From positions 1-28,124 of the forward strand of contig CAKPXN010000022.1 in NCBI GenBank assembly GCA_934202095.1: a DNA stretch of 28,124 nt, in the 5' to 3' direction. The notes below the pieces were generated by a model. The model worked only from the letters and a program-made list of their open reading frames with translations. It had not been told where the DNA came from and did not search any database. Shown piece after piece: positions 7,318 through 15,182 of this stretch. The stretch comes from an uncultured Veillonella sp. (lineage in GTDB: Bacteria; Bacillota; Negativicutes; Veillonellales; Veillonellaceae). The position numbers were made by a program, and so were the translations under genes. Positions within the stretch are counted from its first letter, which is position 1, and each line of letters begins with the position of its first letter.

Positions 7318-8001
7318 ATGAATAAGACCATTATTTTTGACTTGGATGGAACCTTAACAGATTCAGAAGAAGGAATTTTGAAGAGTGTCACATATGCACT
7401 CGAATTCTTTGGATATGAAATTCCACCTCGTGAAACATTGTTGTTGTTCTTAGGCCCTCCACTTGTAGATTCATTTCAAGAACACTGTGGCATGTCATTA
7501 GAAGAAGCAGAAAAAGTATATAAAAAGTTTGGTGAACGCTATGGTACCATTGGTAAATTCGAAAATCAATTGTATCCTAACATCATCGACTTATTGGACA
7601 AGGTTAAAAATGAGCATTATACTGTGGCCTTGGCTACGGCTAAGCCAGAAGTGTATGCACGCGAAATTTTAGATCATTTCTCTATTACACCATACTTTGA
7701 TGTCATTGTAGGTGCCAATTACAAAGAAGGCTTGGTTCATAAGAAAGAGATTCTTCAAAAGGCCATCGAATTGTGTGGTAATCCCTTAACTGATGACACG
7801 GGACGTCGTCTTGTATACATGGTAGGAGATAGAAAATACGATGTTGAGTCAGGCAATGAATTAGGCTGTATATCTATAGGTGTTACCTATGGATATGGTA
7901 CTGAAACAGAGTTAAACGATGCAAATGCAGAATATCTTTGCGATGATGTAGATGATATTGTTATGACCTTAGACCTAGAGGAAATGCTTGTTCGTAGATA
8001 A
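7318..8001 (+). CDS. HAD superfamily phosphatase, phosphoglycolate phosphatase-like
   Basis: A 227-residue haloacid-dehalogenase hydrolase. Motif I is FDLDGTLTDS (nucleophile D8, acid/base D10), motif II is ALATAK (T108), a motif III lysine falls near 142-143, and motif IV is MVGDRKYD (168-175). A helical cap sits between motifs I and II, as in the Gph/PpaX group. Likely substrates are small phosphate esters or pyrophosphate; the sequence alone does not decide. The start at 7318 gives the family N-terminus and lies 2 bases after the sufU stop; an upstream in-frame ATG inside sufU (7267) would add unrelated residues. No strong ribosome binding site is seen, so translation is probably coupled to sufU. 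Its place in the suf transcript is not a known SUF feature. Confidence 0.88.
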   Translation: MNKTIIFDLDGTLTDSEEGILKSVTYALEFFGYEIPPRETLLLFLGPPLVDSFQEHCGMSLEEAEKVYKKFGERYGTIGKFENQLYPNIIDLLDKVKNEHYTVALATAKPEVYAREILDHFSITPYFDVIVGANYKEGLVHKKEILQKAIELCGNPLTDDTGRRLVYMVGDRKYDVESGNELGCISIGVTYGYGTETELNDANAEYLCDDVDDIVMTLDLEEMLVRR

Positions 8002-8020
8002 GACTATAAACGTTCATATT

Positions 8021-8051
8021 AAAAGGCTAGAGATTCGTCTCTAGCCTTTTT
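8021..8051 (+). terminator. Terminator of the suf-HAD operon (TTCG loop)
   Basis: A perfect 13-bp stem (8021-8033 with 8038-8050) closed by the stable TTCG tetraloop, ending in TTTTT. Confidence 0.92.
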
Positions 8052-8060
8052 GGCGCAGTA

Positions 8061-8093
8061 AAAAGACCTTGTTCGTATTGAGCAAGGTCTTTT
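8061..8093 (-). terminator. Terminator of the minus-strand speD-like gene
   Basis: An 11-bp perfect stem (8061-8071 with 8083-8093), extendable by three more pairs. On the minus strand it follows the speD-like stop at 8108 and ends in a T-run (the A-run at 8061). It and the neighbouring TTCG hairpin separate two convergent transcripts and it may work in both directions. Confidence 0.85.
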
Positions 8094-8107
8094 AGATTTT
8101 TCTTATG

Positions 8108-8614
8108 TTATTTTTTTAGGCCACTTTTTTTAGCTAATGATTTGATAACCTTAGCGCTTTGTTTTTTGAGTTTGCCCCCAGTTTGTTTTAATTGGATACG
8201 TGTACGGAATACGCGACCGAGTGTTGTAATTTTTGTTTTGCGACGCGGTTTCATATCTCGTTCGTTCCCAAAATCGCCACGTTGGACCGTGGTTGCTTTT
8301 ACCTTTTCAGAACCAAATGATTGACGTAAGGATTTCATAAATTGTGTAAGTGGTAGAGTACGATTGAAGGCGAATAAATCAACTGCTACATAACCCAATT
8401 CCGGATAGGCATGTAATGTGAAGTGAAATTGTTTTGCAATAGCAAGAACGACAATTTCATCATCCATAACTTGATAGTTTATTTCGTCTAACTCAATATC
8501 TGCTAACTCAAATGCAGCAGCTACACTTTCTTGTACGGCTGCAGCGGAAGAGAGGGATTCTTCATTGCAAGAATATAAATCTAGTAATAATTGATGACCT
8601 AATGCATCTGCCAT
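8108..8614 (-). CDS. speD: S-adenosylmethionine decarboxylase-like protein lacking the pyruvoyl serine, with polybasic tail
   Basis: 168 residues. The first 120 match the bacterial class 1B AdoMetDC fold: ALGHQLLLDLYSCN at the start, then HFTLHAYPELGYVAVDLF, matching the family pattern in which ESH-LTIH-WPE is followed by a YAAVDVF strand. In active enzymes the chain cleaves itself before a serine, which becomes the pyruvoyl cofactor. Here that place reads K61-Q62-F63-H64, so serine is phenylalanine. The catalytic cysteine after the DVF strand is also replaced (AFN, F83). H64 and H68 remain. Residues 122-168 hold 18 Lys/Arg and no acidic residue, an extension absent from typical 120-130-residue SpeD. 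GAAGGTG precedes the ATG. It cannot work as a normal pyruvoyl decarboxylase. A regulatory or RNA-binding pseudoenzyme is possible (inference). The symbol marks family only. Confidence 0.75.
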   Translation of the reverse strand: MADALGHQLLLDLYSCNEESLSSAAAVQESVAAAFELADIELDEINYQVMDDEIVVLAIAKQFHFTLHAYPELGYVAVDLFAFNRTLPLTQFMKSLRQSFGSEKVKATTVQRGDFGNERDMKPRRKTKITTLGRVFRTRIQLKQTGGKLKKQSAKVIKSLAKKSGLKK

Positions 8615-8655
8615 TGTAGCACCTTCTTTCGTACATACGCTATTATATCTTTACT

Positions 8656-8684
8656 ATTATACATTGAATTCTTGTATTAGTCTA
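8656..8684 (-). promoter_or_regulatory. Candidate promoter of the speD-like gene
   Basis: Read on the minus strand: TAGACT (8684-8679, 4 of 6) and consensus TATAAT (8661-8656) with a 17-base spacer, about 40 bases upstream of the start codon at 8614. Confidence 0.6.
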
Positions 8685-8758
8685 TTCGTAGAAAAATTTA
8701 TATATATACATTGATTTGGTAGCGCAATTCATGCAATAAATTTACGTATTTTGGTAAT

Positions 8759-8817
8759 AGTCAAATAATAATTTATAAAAATTTGACTTTTTATTTGACA
8801 ATAGTCAAATAGTCAAA
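8759..8817 (+). promoter_or_regulatory. CtsR-type operator cluster, five heptads
   Basis: Five copies of the CtsR recognition heptad (RGTCAAA or its complement TTTGACY, one reading TGTCAAA): 8759-8765 (+), 8782-8788 (-), 8794-8800 (-), 8803-8809 (+) and 8811-8817 (+). The last two form a perfect tandem octamer AGTCAAAT, and the middle pair forms the inverted repeat ATTTGAC-AATA-GTCAAAT (8793-8810). They cover the -35 element and the spacer of the ctsR promoter, fitting autorepression by CtsR. No pair has the classical 3-base spacing. Confidence 0.85.
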
Positions 8818-8823
8818 TATAAT
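8795..8823 (+). promoter_or_regulatory. Sigma-A promoter of the ctsR-mcsA-mcsB-clpC operon
   Basis: Perfect TTGACA (8795-8800) and perfect TATAAT (8818-8823) with a 17-base spacer. The -35 itself lies in a CtsR heptad. Expected start near 8830; the leader ends in AAAGAGGTG (8871-8879) ahead of the ATG at 8885. Confidence 0.92.
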
Positions 8824-8884
8824 AAAGTTATATTAAAAGAACAAAAAGACAAATTAAGAGATAAATTTATAAAGAGGTGTTATT

Positions 8885-9364
8885 ATGAGCGTTATAGCTG
8901 ATAAAATAGAAAAATTTATACTTAATAAATTGACAGAAGAACAAGAAAAATTGATTTTAAAGAGAAATGAGTTAGCCGATGAATTAGATTGTGCACCATC
9001 TCAGATTAGCTATGTATTGAGTACGCGTTTTTCTAATGAACGAGGGTTTGATGTTGAATCTAGACGTGGATTAGGTGGATATATTAGAATTCGTAAGTTA
9101 CAACCAGAATCTTCTAATATGGTACCAGCAGTGACAACCTATCATATCTATGAAGGTCCAAATCGCGTGGAACGGTTAATCGATTTGCGCGATGTTGATC
9201 AATCTTTATTTCAATTGTTACAAGATAATAAAATTACAAAGCGCGAGGCTCAAATGATGCATAATTCATTTGCCAGCATCATTGAACATGTAGATTATGA
9301 ATCTAGAAATGATGCTATTCGCAATCTTTATGCATCCATGATAGAGACATTGCGGAAGGAGTGA
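8885..9364 (+). CDS. ctsR: Transcriptional repressor CtsR of class III heat-shock genes
   Basis: A 159-residue CtsR of normal length. It is a dimeric winged-helix repressor of clp and chaperone genes, released on heat and removed through McsB/ClpCP. Visible: N-terminal helix-turn-helix around residues 28-47 (ELADELDCAPSQISYVLSTR), the wing RRGLGGYIRI (60-69), and the C-terminal dimerisation domain with the QDNKITKREAQMM segment. The wing of Bacillus CtsR carries four consecutive glycines that serve as the temperature sensor; here a leucine interrupts them (GLGG). First gene of its operon; its stop is 6 bases from mcsA. Confidence 0.97.
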   Translation: MSVIADKIEKFILNKLTEEQEKLILKRNELADELDCAPSQISYVLSTRFSNERGFDVESRRGLGGYIRIRKLQPESSNMVPAVTTYHIYEGPNRVERLIDLRDVDQSLFQLLQDNKITKREAQMMHNSFASIIEHVDYESRNDAIRNLYASMIETLRKE

Positions 9365-9370
9365 TGTCAT

Positions 9371-9910
9371 ATGAAATGCGATCATTGCCATACAAACGAA
9401 GCAACAGTGCATATGACAAATATCGTAAATAATCAAAAAACAGAACAACATTTATGTTCGTCCTGTGCTAATAAATTACAAAATGATGGTAAGTTATCTC
9501 CCTTTAGTTCATTCGTAAATGATATTTGGGACAATGACTTTTTCTCCAATGATTTTTTTAAGAATATGGTGTACCCAGACCATATGTTGCAATCACAGCA
9601 GATGAAACGCTGTCCAAATTGTGGAAATACATTTGAAGATTTTAATCGATTTGGGAAATTTGGATGTCCTAGTTGTTATGAAAGTTTTAAAAATCAGATT
9701 GCATCATTGGTTCAACGCATTCAAGGGTCCATTGAATATGAAGGACGCGTACCGAACCAAGGACATAATGTATTTAAAGCGCAATATGAAATTAAGCAAT
9801 TACGACGTCAATTAGAGACGGCCATCAGTGATGAAAACTTTGAAGAAGCTGCTCAAATTAGAGATAAAATCAAAGCTTTAGAATCGAAGGTCGATAGTAA
9901 AGAAAATTGA
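9371..9910 (+). CDS. mcsA: McsA, zinc-binding activator of the arginine kinase McsB
   Basis: 179 residues with four CxxC zinc-binding pairs: C3/C6, C29/C32, C81/C84 and C99/C102, followed by a C-terminal UVR-type helical hairpin (about 139-173, containing DENFEEAAQIRDKIKAL). McsA binds and activates McsB and helps feed substrates to ClpC. The ATG at 9371 is 6 bases past the ctsR stop; GGAAGGAG at the end of ctsR serves as ribosome binding site. The domain plan and gene position match Bacillus McsA. Confidence 0.95.
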   Translation: MKCDHCHTNEATVHMTNIVNNQKTEQHLCSSCANKLQNDGKLSPFSSFVNDIWDNDFFSNDFFKNMVYPDHMLQSQQMKRCPNCGNTFEDFNRFGKFGCPSCYESFKNQIASLVQRIQGSIEYEGRVPNQGHNVFKAQYEIKQLRRQLETAISDENFEEAAQIRDKIKALESKVDSKEN

Positions 9911-9920
9911 GGAGGATAGT

Positions 9921-10985
9921 ATGTTTGATAATATTTTAGATGCAGCCCTTAGTAAATGGCTCCAACATACGCCATCCGATTCAGATCATATCGTTATTTC
10001 TAGTCGTGTACGATTAGCTAGAAATTTTAGAGATACATTATTTACCAATAAAAATGATGAATCAGCTCTACATCATGTTGATTCCATTGCACGTGGATTG
10101 GTTACTACGTTAAAAGATTCTGACAATCAAGATTATTACTGTATTAGTCTTGATAAATTATCCGATACAGAGCGTGCTATTCTTGTGGAAAAACATTTGA
10201 TTAGTCCTGTTATGGCTGAAAAATTGCCGTATCGTAGCTTACTTGTATCCGATGACGCATCGGTAGCAATCATGGTTAATGAAGAGGACCATTTACGTAT
10301 ACAAACTATGGAGGCGGGTCTGAACTTAATAGATGCTTTTCACCATGCAGAATGCATTGATGATGCTATTGATGAAAAGCAACCTTTTGCTTTTAATGAA
10401 TCTTTTGGCTACTTAACTGCATGTCCAACGAATGTGGGCACCGGCTTACGTGCCTCTGTTATGCTCCATCTTCCTGCATTAGCAATGACTGGTCGCATTA
10501 ATCGTCTCGTTCGCAGTATTGTTCAGCTTGGCTATTCTGTGCGCGGTTTATATGGCGAAGGTTCAGAAGCATTAGGTCATATTTATCAGGTGTCTAATCA
10601 ACGCACGATGGGCATCAGTGAAGCTGATACCATTGAGCAATTGACGAAGATTGTAGAAGGTATCATAGCAGAAGAACGAAAATGTCGCCAAACATTGATG
10701 CACAACGATAAAGATGGTCTTGAAGATCATTTATGGCGGTCCTATGGTATATTGCGATATGCAAGGTCTATAAGTGGTCAAGAAGCGTTAGAAAAATTAA
10801 GTGATGTCCAATTAGGTGTAGATTTAGATATACTCCCAGCCTGGTCAAGCGATAGTTTTAATGAGTTGGTGGCTATTACGAGACCTAATTTTTTACTTAA
10901 ATATATGGGAAAAGAAGAGGTAAGTCCTCAAGAACGCGATAATTATAGAGCGACAGTCATTAGAGAAAAACTTTCACAAAAATAA
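9921..10985 (+). CDS. mcsB: Protein arginine kinase McsB
   Basis: A 354-residue guanidino-kinase-fold enzyme that phosphorylates arginines on proteins, marking them for ClpCP. Visible: nucleotide-binding arginines in SSRVRLARN (27-35), the acidic catalytic pair in NEEDHLR (E121/E122), the active-site cysteine in ACPTNVGTGLRAS (C168), and the second nucleotide segment RGLYGEGSEA. The C-terminus contains RDNYRA (339-344), matching the RDxxRA motif by which McsB binds phospho-arginine allosterically. GAGGA lies 10 bases or so before the ATG. After its stop there is a 147-base gap to the chosen clpC start, larger than elsewhere in the operon. Confidence 0.97.
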   Translation: MFDNILDAALSKWLQHTPSDSDHIVISSRVRLARNFRDTLFTNKNDESALHHVDSIARGLVTTLKDSDNQDYYCISLDKLSDTERAILVEKHLISPVMAEKLPYRSLLVSDDASVAIMVNEEDHLRIQTMEAGLNLIDAFHHAECIDDAIDEKQPFAFNESFGYLTACPTNVGTGLRASVMLHLPALAMTGRINRLVRSIVQLGYSVRGLYGEGSEALGHIYQVSNQRTMGISEADTIEQLTKIVEGIIAEERKCRQTLMHNDKDGLEDHLWRSYGILRYARSISGQEALEKLSDVQLGVDLDILPAWSSDSFNELVAITRPNFLLKYMGKEEVSPQERDNYRATVIREKLSQK

Positions 10986-11067
10986 TAAGTGATTTTCCTA
11001 TTTTCTATGATATTTAAGAATACTATTCATGGAGATATTCCATTTAATATAGATTGATAAAATGTAC

Positions 11068-11117
11068 CTTCATTTCATGAATGAAGTTTATATAGAGAGC
11101 GCAAACTGATGTTTGCG
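11068..11117 (+). promoter_or_regulatory. Two hairpins in the clpC leader
   Basis: The mcsB-clpC gap holds two small inverted repeats: CTTCATT/AATGAAG (11068-11074 with 11080-11086) and CGCAAAC/GTTTGCG (11100-11106 with 11111-11117, loop TGAT). The second ends 3 bases before GAGG (11121-11124), the ribosome binding site of clpC. No clear promoter or CtsR heptad is visible in the gap. The hairpins may influence clpC translation or mark an RNA-processing site; this is inference. Confidence 0.45.
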
Positions 11118-11132
11118 AACGAGGTAATACAT

Positions 11133-13583
11133 ATGATGCAACGATTTACAGATGATGCACAACGAGTGTTATCCTTCGCCCAAGAAGCGGCCTTAGAACT
11201 AGGGCATGATTATGTGGGAACGGAACATGTACTCATCGGGCTCACAAAGGTTAAAAATGGTGTTGCCGCAAAGGCTCTTAATGAGTTGGGTCTTAGTACG
11301 GAGACCATTATTGGAGATGTGGAAAATCACATTGGGCGAGGACATAAGAAAGCCAGTTCCGTATATATGACACCTCGCGTAAAACATGTGCTAGAGTTAG
11401 CTGTTGAAGTAGCTAATCGTATGAACCACAATTATGTGGGAACGGAACATATACTATTAGGTTTGTTGAGCGATGGTGGCGGTGTAGCGGTAGGTCTGTT
11501 ACGTAGTCATAATATTCGTGCTAATGATATTGTTGAGTCCATTCAAAATATTCTTGGATCGACCGATAGTACTAGTCGTAATACTGAAGATGGGCAACGA
11601 AATAGTTCGCTAGGCGATCTTGCCGATTTCGGGACCGATTTAAATGAATCTGCTAAGCAAGGAAAAATAGATCCTGTGATTGGCCGCGATAAGGAGATTT
11701 CGAGGGTTATTCAAATTTTAAGTCGTAGAACTAAGAATAATCCCGTTCTTATCGGTGAACCCGGTGTAGGTAAAACGGCTATTGCAGAAGGATTGGCACA
11801 ACGTATCGTAAACGGTAATGTGCCAGAAATTTTACGCAATAAGCGAATTATTTCGTTGAGCATCAGTTCCATGTTGGCCGGTGCTAAATATCGTGGTGAG
11901 TTTGAAGAACGGTTGAAAAAAGCCATTGATGAAGTTCAAAAACATGACGATATGATTATATTCATCGATGAAATTCATACATTAGTTGGCGCTGGTGCCA
12001 CTGAAGGCGCCATGGATGCAGCGAACATCTTAAAACCAGCATTAGCTCGCGGTGAGTTCCAAGTGATTGGTGCTACAACCTTAGATGAATATAAAAAGCA
12101 TATTGAAAAGGATGCAGCCTTAGAACGTAGATTCCAACCGGTTTTAGTCGGCGAACCTTCTGAAGAGGATGCACTCGAAATTTTAAAGGGGCTACGCGAT
12201 CGGTATGAGGCCTTTCACAAGGCTAAGATTACTGATGAAGCACTGGAAGCTGCCGTATCATTATCAAGTCGATATATTACGGATCGATTCTTGCCGGATA
12301 AGGCAATCGATGTTGTCGATGAGGCAGCGTCTAAGGTGCGGATGAAAGTGTTTTCTGCCGCACCCGATGTGAAAGTATTGGAAACACAATTAGCAGATGT
12401 CAAAAAGGAAAAAGAAGCTGCTGTAACGGCTCAAGACTTTGAGAAGGCGGCTGAGATGCGTGATGAAGAAAAGCGCATTGAAAAGGAAATCAACGATAAG
12501 AAAAAAGCAGCTAAGGAAAATAGCGATGCTAAGTTAGTTGTGACTGATGAAGATATTGCCTCTGTTGTAGCACAATGGACAGGTATTCCTGTTTCTAAAA
12601 TCGCACAGGAAGAATCTGAATCATTATTACACTTAGAAGAAGAGCTTCATAAACGCGTCATAGGTCAAGATGAGGCAGTTGTGGCTGTCTCCAAGGCTGT
12701 TCGCCGTGCGAGAGCTGGTCTAAAAGATCCTAAACGTCCTATTGGATCGTTTCTATTCCTAGGTCCTACTGGGGTTGGTAAGACCGAATTAGCTCGTGCC
12801 TTAGCTGTTGCCTTATTCGGTGATGAGACGGCGATGATTCGTTTAGATATGTCAGAATATATGGAAAAACATACAGTATCTCGTTTGGTTGGTGCACCTC
12901 CAGGCTATGTGGGCTATGAAGAAGGTGGGCAGTTAACAGATGCGGTACGGCGTAAACCATATAGCGTAATTCTTCTTGACGAAGTAGAAAAGGCTCATGC
13001 AGATTTCTTTAATATCTTATTGCAAGTTCTTGATGATGGTCGATTAACAGATAGCCAAGGTCGTACTGTTGATTTTAGGAATACTGTTATTATCATGACA
13101 AGTAATTTAGGTGCAAATGCACTACGTAAAGGTTCTCCTGAACTAGGATTCTTAGCTGCTAAGAAGTCTGATAGTACATCTGATGCTTCTAATGAAGTCA
13201 ATTTTAAGGAAGCAAAGAAATCTGTCATGGATGCTGTAAAACGTCATTTCCGTCCTGAATTTTTGAATCGTATCGATGAAATGATTGTATTCCATGCTTT
13301 AACATCAAATGATTTAAAACAAATTGTTACAATTTTAATGGATACTGTAGTAAAACGCCTTGATGATATGGGTTTATCCCTTGAAATTACTCCAGCAGCT
13401 ATGGATATGCTTGTGAAAGAAGGATCTGATTTTGCAATGGGCGCACGTCCATTGAAACGAGCTATTCAACGGTTTATTGAAGACCCTGTTTCAGATCTTA
13501 TTTTACAAGGTAATGCTCCTGAAGGTGCTACCATCAAAGCCGATGTAGAAGATGAACACATTGTTGTAAAATCTTCTAATTAA
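11133..13583 (+). CDS. clpC: ATP-dependent Clp protease ATP-binding subunit ClpC
   Basis: An 816-residue Hsp100 unfoldase that feeds substrates to ClpP. Order: two Clp_N repeats (about 1-145, containing [12 protein letters not shown] and [12 protein letters not shown]), first AAA+ module with Walker A GEPGVGKT (208-215) and Walker B IIFIDEIH, a coiled middle domain with a UVR-like segment ([18 protein letters not shown]) that binds McsA/MecA-type adaptors, and a second AAA+ module with Walker A GPTGVGKT (544-551). The ClpP-docking LGF tripeptide is at 671-673. I chose ATG 11133 because GAGG lies 8 bases upstream and the protein then starts [13 protein letters not shown], as ClpC usually does. 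An in-frame ATG at 11109 lies in a hairpin loop and lacks a good ribosome binding site. Confidence 0.96.
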   Translation: MMQRFTDDAQRVLSFAQEAALELGHDYVGTEHVLIGLTKVKNGVAAKALNELGLSTETIIGDVENHIGRGHKKASSVYMTPRVKHVLELAVEVANRMNHNYVGTEHILLGLLSDGGGVAVGLLRSHNIRANDIVESIQNILGSTDSTSRNTEDGQRNSSLGDLADFGTDLNESAKQGKIDPVIGRDKEISRVIQILSRRTKNNPVLIGEPGVGKTAIAEGLAQRIVNGNVPEILRNKRIISLSISSMLAGAKYRGEFEERLKKAIDEVQKHDDMIIFIDEIHTLVGAGATEGAMDAANILKPALARGEFQVIGATTLDEYKKHIEKDAALERRFQPVLVGEPSEEDALEILKGLRDRYEAFHKAKITDEALEAAVSLSSRYITDRFLPDKAIDVVDEAASKVRMKVFSAAPDVKVLETQLADVKKEKEAAVTAQDFEKAAEMRDEEKRIEKEINDKKKAAKENSDAKLVVTDEDIASVVAQWTGIPVSKIAQEESESLLHLEEELHKRVIGQDEAVVAVSKAVRRARAGLKDPKRPIGSFLFLGPTGVGKTELARALAVALFGDETAMIRLDMSEYMEKHTVSRLVGAPPGYVGYEEGGQLTDAVRRKPYSVILLDEVEKAHADFFNILLQVLDDGRLTDSQGRTVDFRNTVIIMTSNLGANALRKGSPELGFLAAKKSDSTSDASNEVNFKEAKKSVMDAVKRHFRPEFLNRIDEMIVFHALTSNDLKQIVTILMDTVVKRLDDMGLSLEITPAAMDMLVKEGSDFAMGARPLKRAIQRFIEDPVSDLILQGNAPEGATIKADVEDEHIVVKSSN

Positions 13584-13637
13584 CTGGGAATAAATATTGT
13601 TCTCATACAGTCTTTTATATAAAATTTAATGTCAAAA

Positions 13638-13646
13638 TGGTATACT
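13638..13646 (+). promoter_or_regulatory. Possible extended -10 promoter upstream of radA
   Basis: TGG-TATACT (13638-13646) matches an extended -10 element; no convincing -35 is seen. A single CtsR-like heptad TGTCAAA (13630-13636) lies directly upstream. A terminator hairpin follows within 40 bases, so its output into radA is uncertain. Confidence 0.35.
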
Positions 13647-13684
13647 ATTAGTGATAATAGTTGACCGTAGTATAAATTATGCAC

Positions 13685-13727
13685 AAAAGGTCATGAGTGA
13701 ATTATCATTCATGACCTTTTACTTTTC
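13685..13727 (+). terminator. Terminator between clpC and radA
   Basis: A 16-bp stem with one G-T pair (13685-13700 with 13705-13720), a 4-base loop, and a TTTT-AC-TTTT tail. It ends just before the radA ribosome binding site GGGGG (13730-13734). Confidence 0.85.
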
Positions 13728-13738
13728 ATGGGGGTTGT

Positions 13739-15115
13739 ATGGCAAAGGTAAAAACCGTTTTCTTTTGTAATAATTGTGGTGCTGAATCTGCCAAGTGGAT
13801 GGGAAAATGCCCTCAATGCGGTGAATGGAATACATTGGTTGAAGAAGTGGTGAAAGACACTAAACATAGTCGTACGCCATCTGTGCGTGGTGTAGGTACC
13901 AATACGACTAAACCTGTGGCATTGCCAGATATTGAAATGTCCGCTGTATCTAGAATTCCCACGACCTATAAAGAAATAGATAGAGTACTTGGAGGTGGGA
14001 TTGTGCCCGGTGCGTTAATGTTATTAGGTGGCGATCCTGGCATTGGCAAATCAACACTGCTTTTACAAGTTTCTCAAAAAGTGGCCGATACAGTTGGTAC
14101 TGTTTTATATGCATCTGGCGAAGAATCACAATTGCAATTAAAATTGCGGGCGGAACGATTACATATTAATAGCGAACGATTACATGTTATAGCCGATACA
14201 GATTTAGACCACATTCTTGAGGTCGCATTAGATCAAAAACCATCCTTACTGGTCATCGACTCCATACAAACAATGTTTACTGCAGATATCGAAGCCGCAC
14301 CTGGTAGTGTTAGTCAGGTTCGGGAATGCACATCCCGATTATTGCGATTTTGTAAGGAACAGAATATTCCCACCATCATCATTGGTCATGTAACAAAGGA
14401 AGGAAATATTGCGGGTCCACGTATGCTTGAGCACATGGTGGATGTAGTACTTTATTTTGAAGGGGAACGTTCCTATCAGTTCCGTATATTACGAGCCATT
14501 AAAAATCGCTTTGGTTCCACATCGGAAACAGGTATTTTTACCATGATTGAAGATGGTTTAGCAGAGCTTGCTAATCCGTCGGCGTCCTTATTAGCTGAAC
14601 GAGCTGATGATGAAAGTGGTAGTGCGGTTATGATTTATCTTGAAGGCGTTCGCCCAATTCTAGTAGAGGTTCAAAGCTTGGTGGCTACTACAGCTTTTGG
14701 TATGCCAAGACGAACGGCTATAGGCTATGATTTGAATCGTCTAATTGTGCTACTAGCGGTATTGGAAAAACGCTGTGGTTTTACGCTGGGCAATAAGGAT
14801 GTTTACGTCAATGTAATCGGTGGGTTAAAGGTTAATGAACCAGCTTGTGATTTATCGATGGCCGTTGCCATTGTATCTAACTTTAAAAATCGCGTAGTGC
14901 CTCATGACATGGTGATTCTTGGAGAGGTTGGATTGACAGGTAATGTTCGTAGCATCCCACGCATAGAACAACGGATTAACGAAGCTAAGAAATTAGGCTT
15001 TACAAAGTTTATTATCCCAGAAGGGAACTATAAGCAAATTAAGCACGATGATAAGTCCATTCAAATCCGTGGTGTTACATCTATTGCACAAGCGATGCAA
15101 CTTGTATTCTCCTAA
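13739..15115 (+). CDS. radA: DNA repair protein RadA (Sms)
   Basis: A 458-residue branch-migration helicase acting in homologous recombination and, in many Firmicutes, natural transformation. Order: an N-terminal zinc finger with C10, C13, C24 and C27 (FCNNCGAESAKWMGKCPQC), a RecA-like ATPase core with Walker A GGDPGIGKST (97-106) and Walker B SLLVIDSIQ, the RadA-specific KNRFGS motif (255-260), and a C-terminal Lon-protease-like domain ending around VILGEVGLTGNVRSIPRIEQ. Length is normal. The gene starts 18 bases after the clpC terminator. In Bacillus disA follows; here yacL follows directly. Confidence 0.97.
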   Translation: MAKVKTVFFCNNCGAESAKWMGKCPQCGEWNTLVEEVVKDTKHSRTPSVRGVGTNTTKPVALPDIEMSAVSRIPTTYKEIDRVLGGGIVPGALMLLGGDPGIGKSTLLLQVSQKVADTVGTVLYASGEESQLQLKLRAERLHINSERLHVIADTDLDHILEVALDQKPSLLVIDSIQTMFTADIEAAPGSVSQVRECTSRLLRFCKEQNIPTIIIGHVTKEGNIAGPRMLEHMVDVVLYFEGERSYQFRILRAIKNRFGSTSETGIFTMIEDGLAELANPSASLLAERADDESGSAVMIYLEGVRPILVEVQSLVATTAFGMPRRTAIGYDLNRLIVLLAVLEKRCGFTLGNKDVYVNVIGGLKVNEPACDLSMAVAIVSNFKNRVVPHDMVILGEVGLTGNVRSIPRIEQRINEAKKLGFTKFIIPEGNYKQIKHDDKSIQIRGVTSIAQAMQLVFS

Positions 15116-15182
15116 TTGTTTTTTGTTCATAGTAGGCTAATTCAAACAATATACACTTTATGTATTTGAAGGAGGTGATGCC

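Noticed and set aside
8142..8324. A 60-codon plus-strand open frame opposite the speD-like gene
   Set aside because: The minus-strand gene has a promoter, ribosome binding site, terminator and family motifs; this frame has none.
8759..8817. Repeated AGTCAAAT units as a CRISPR-like or satellite repeat
   Set aside because: The units are 7-8 bases long, in both orientations, and overlap the ctsR promoter; a CtsR operator explains them.
15116..15182. A disA fragment or small gene between radA and yacL
   Set aside because: Only 67 bases lie there, with the yacL ribosome binding site and a weak inverted repeat; no coding remnant was seen.
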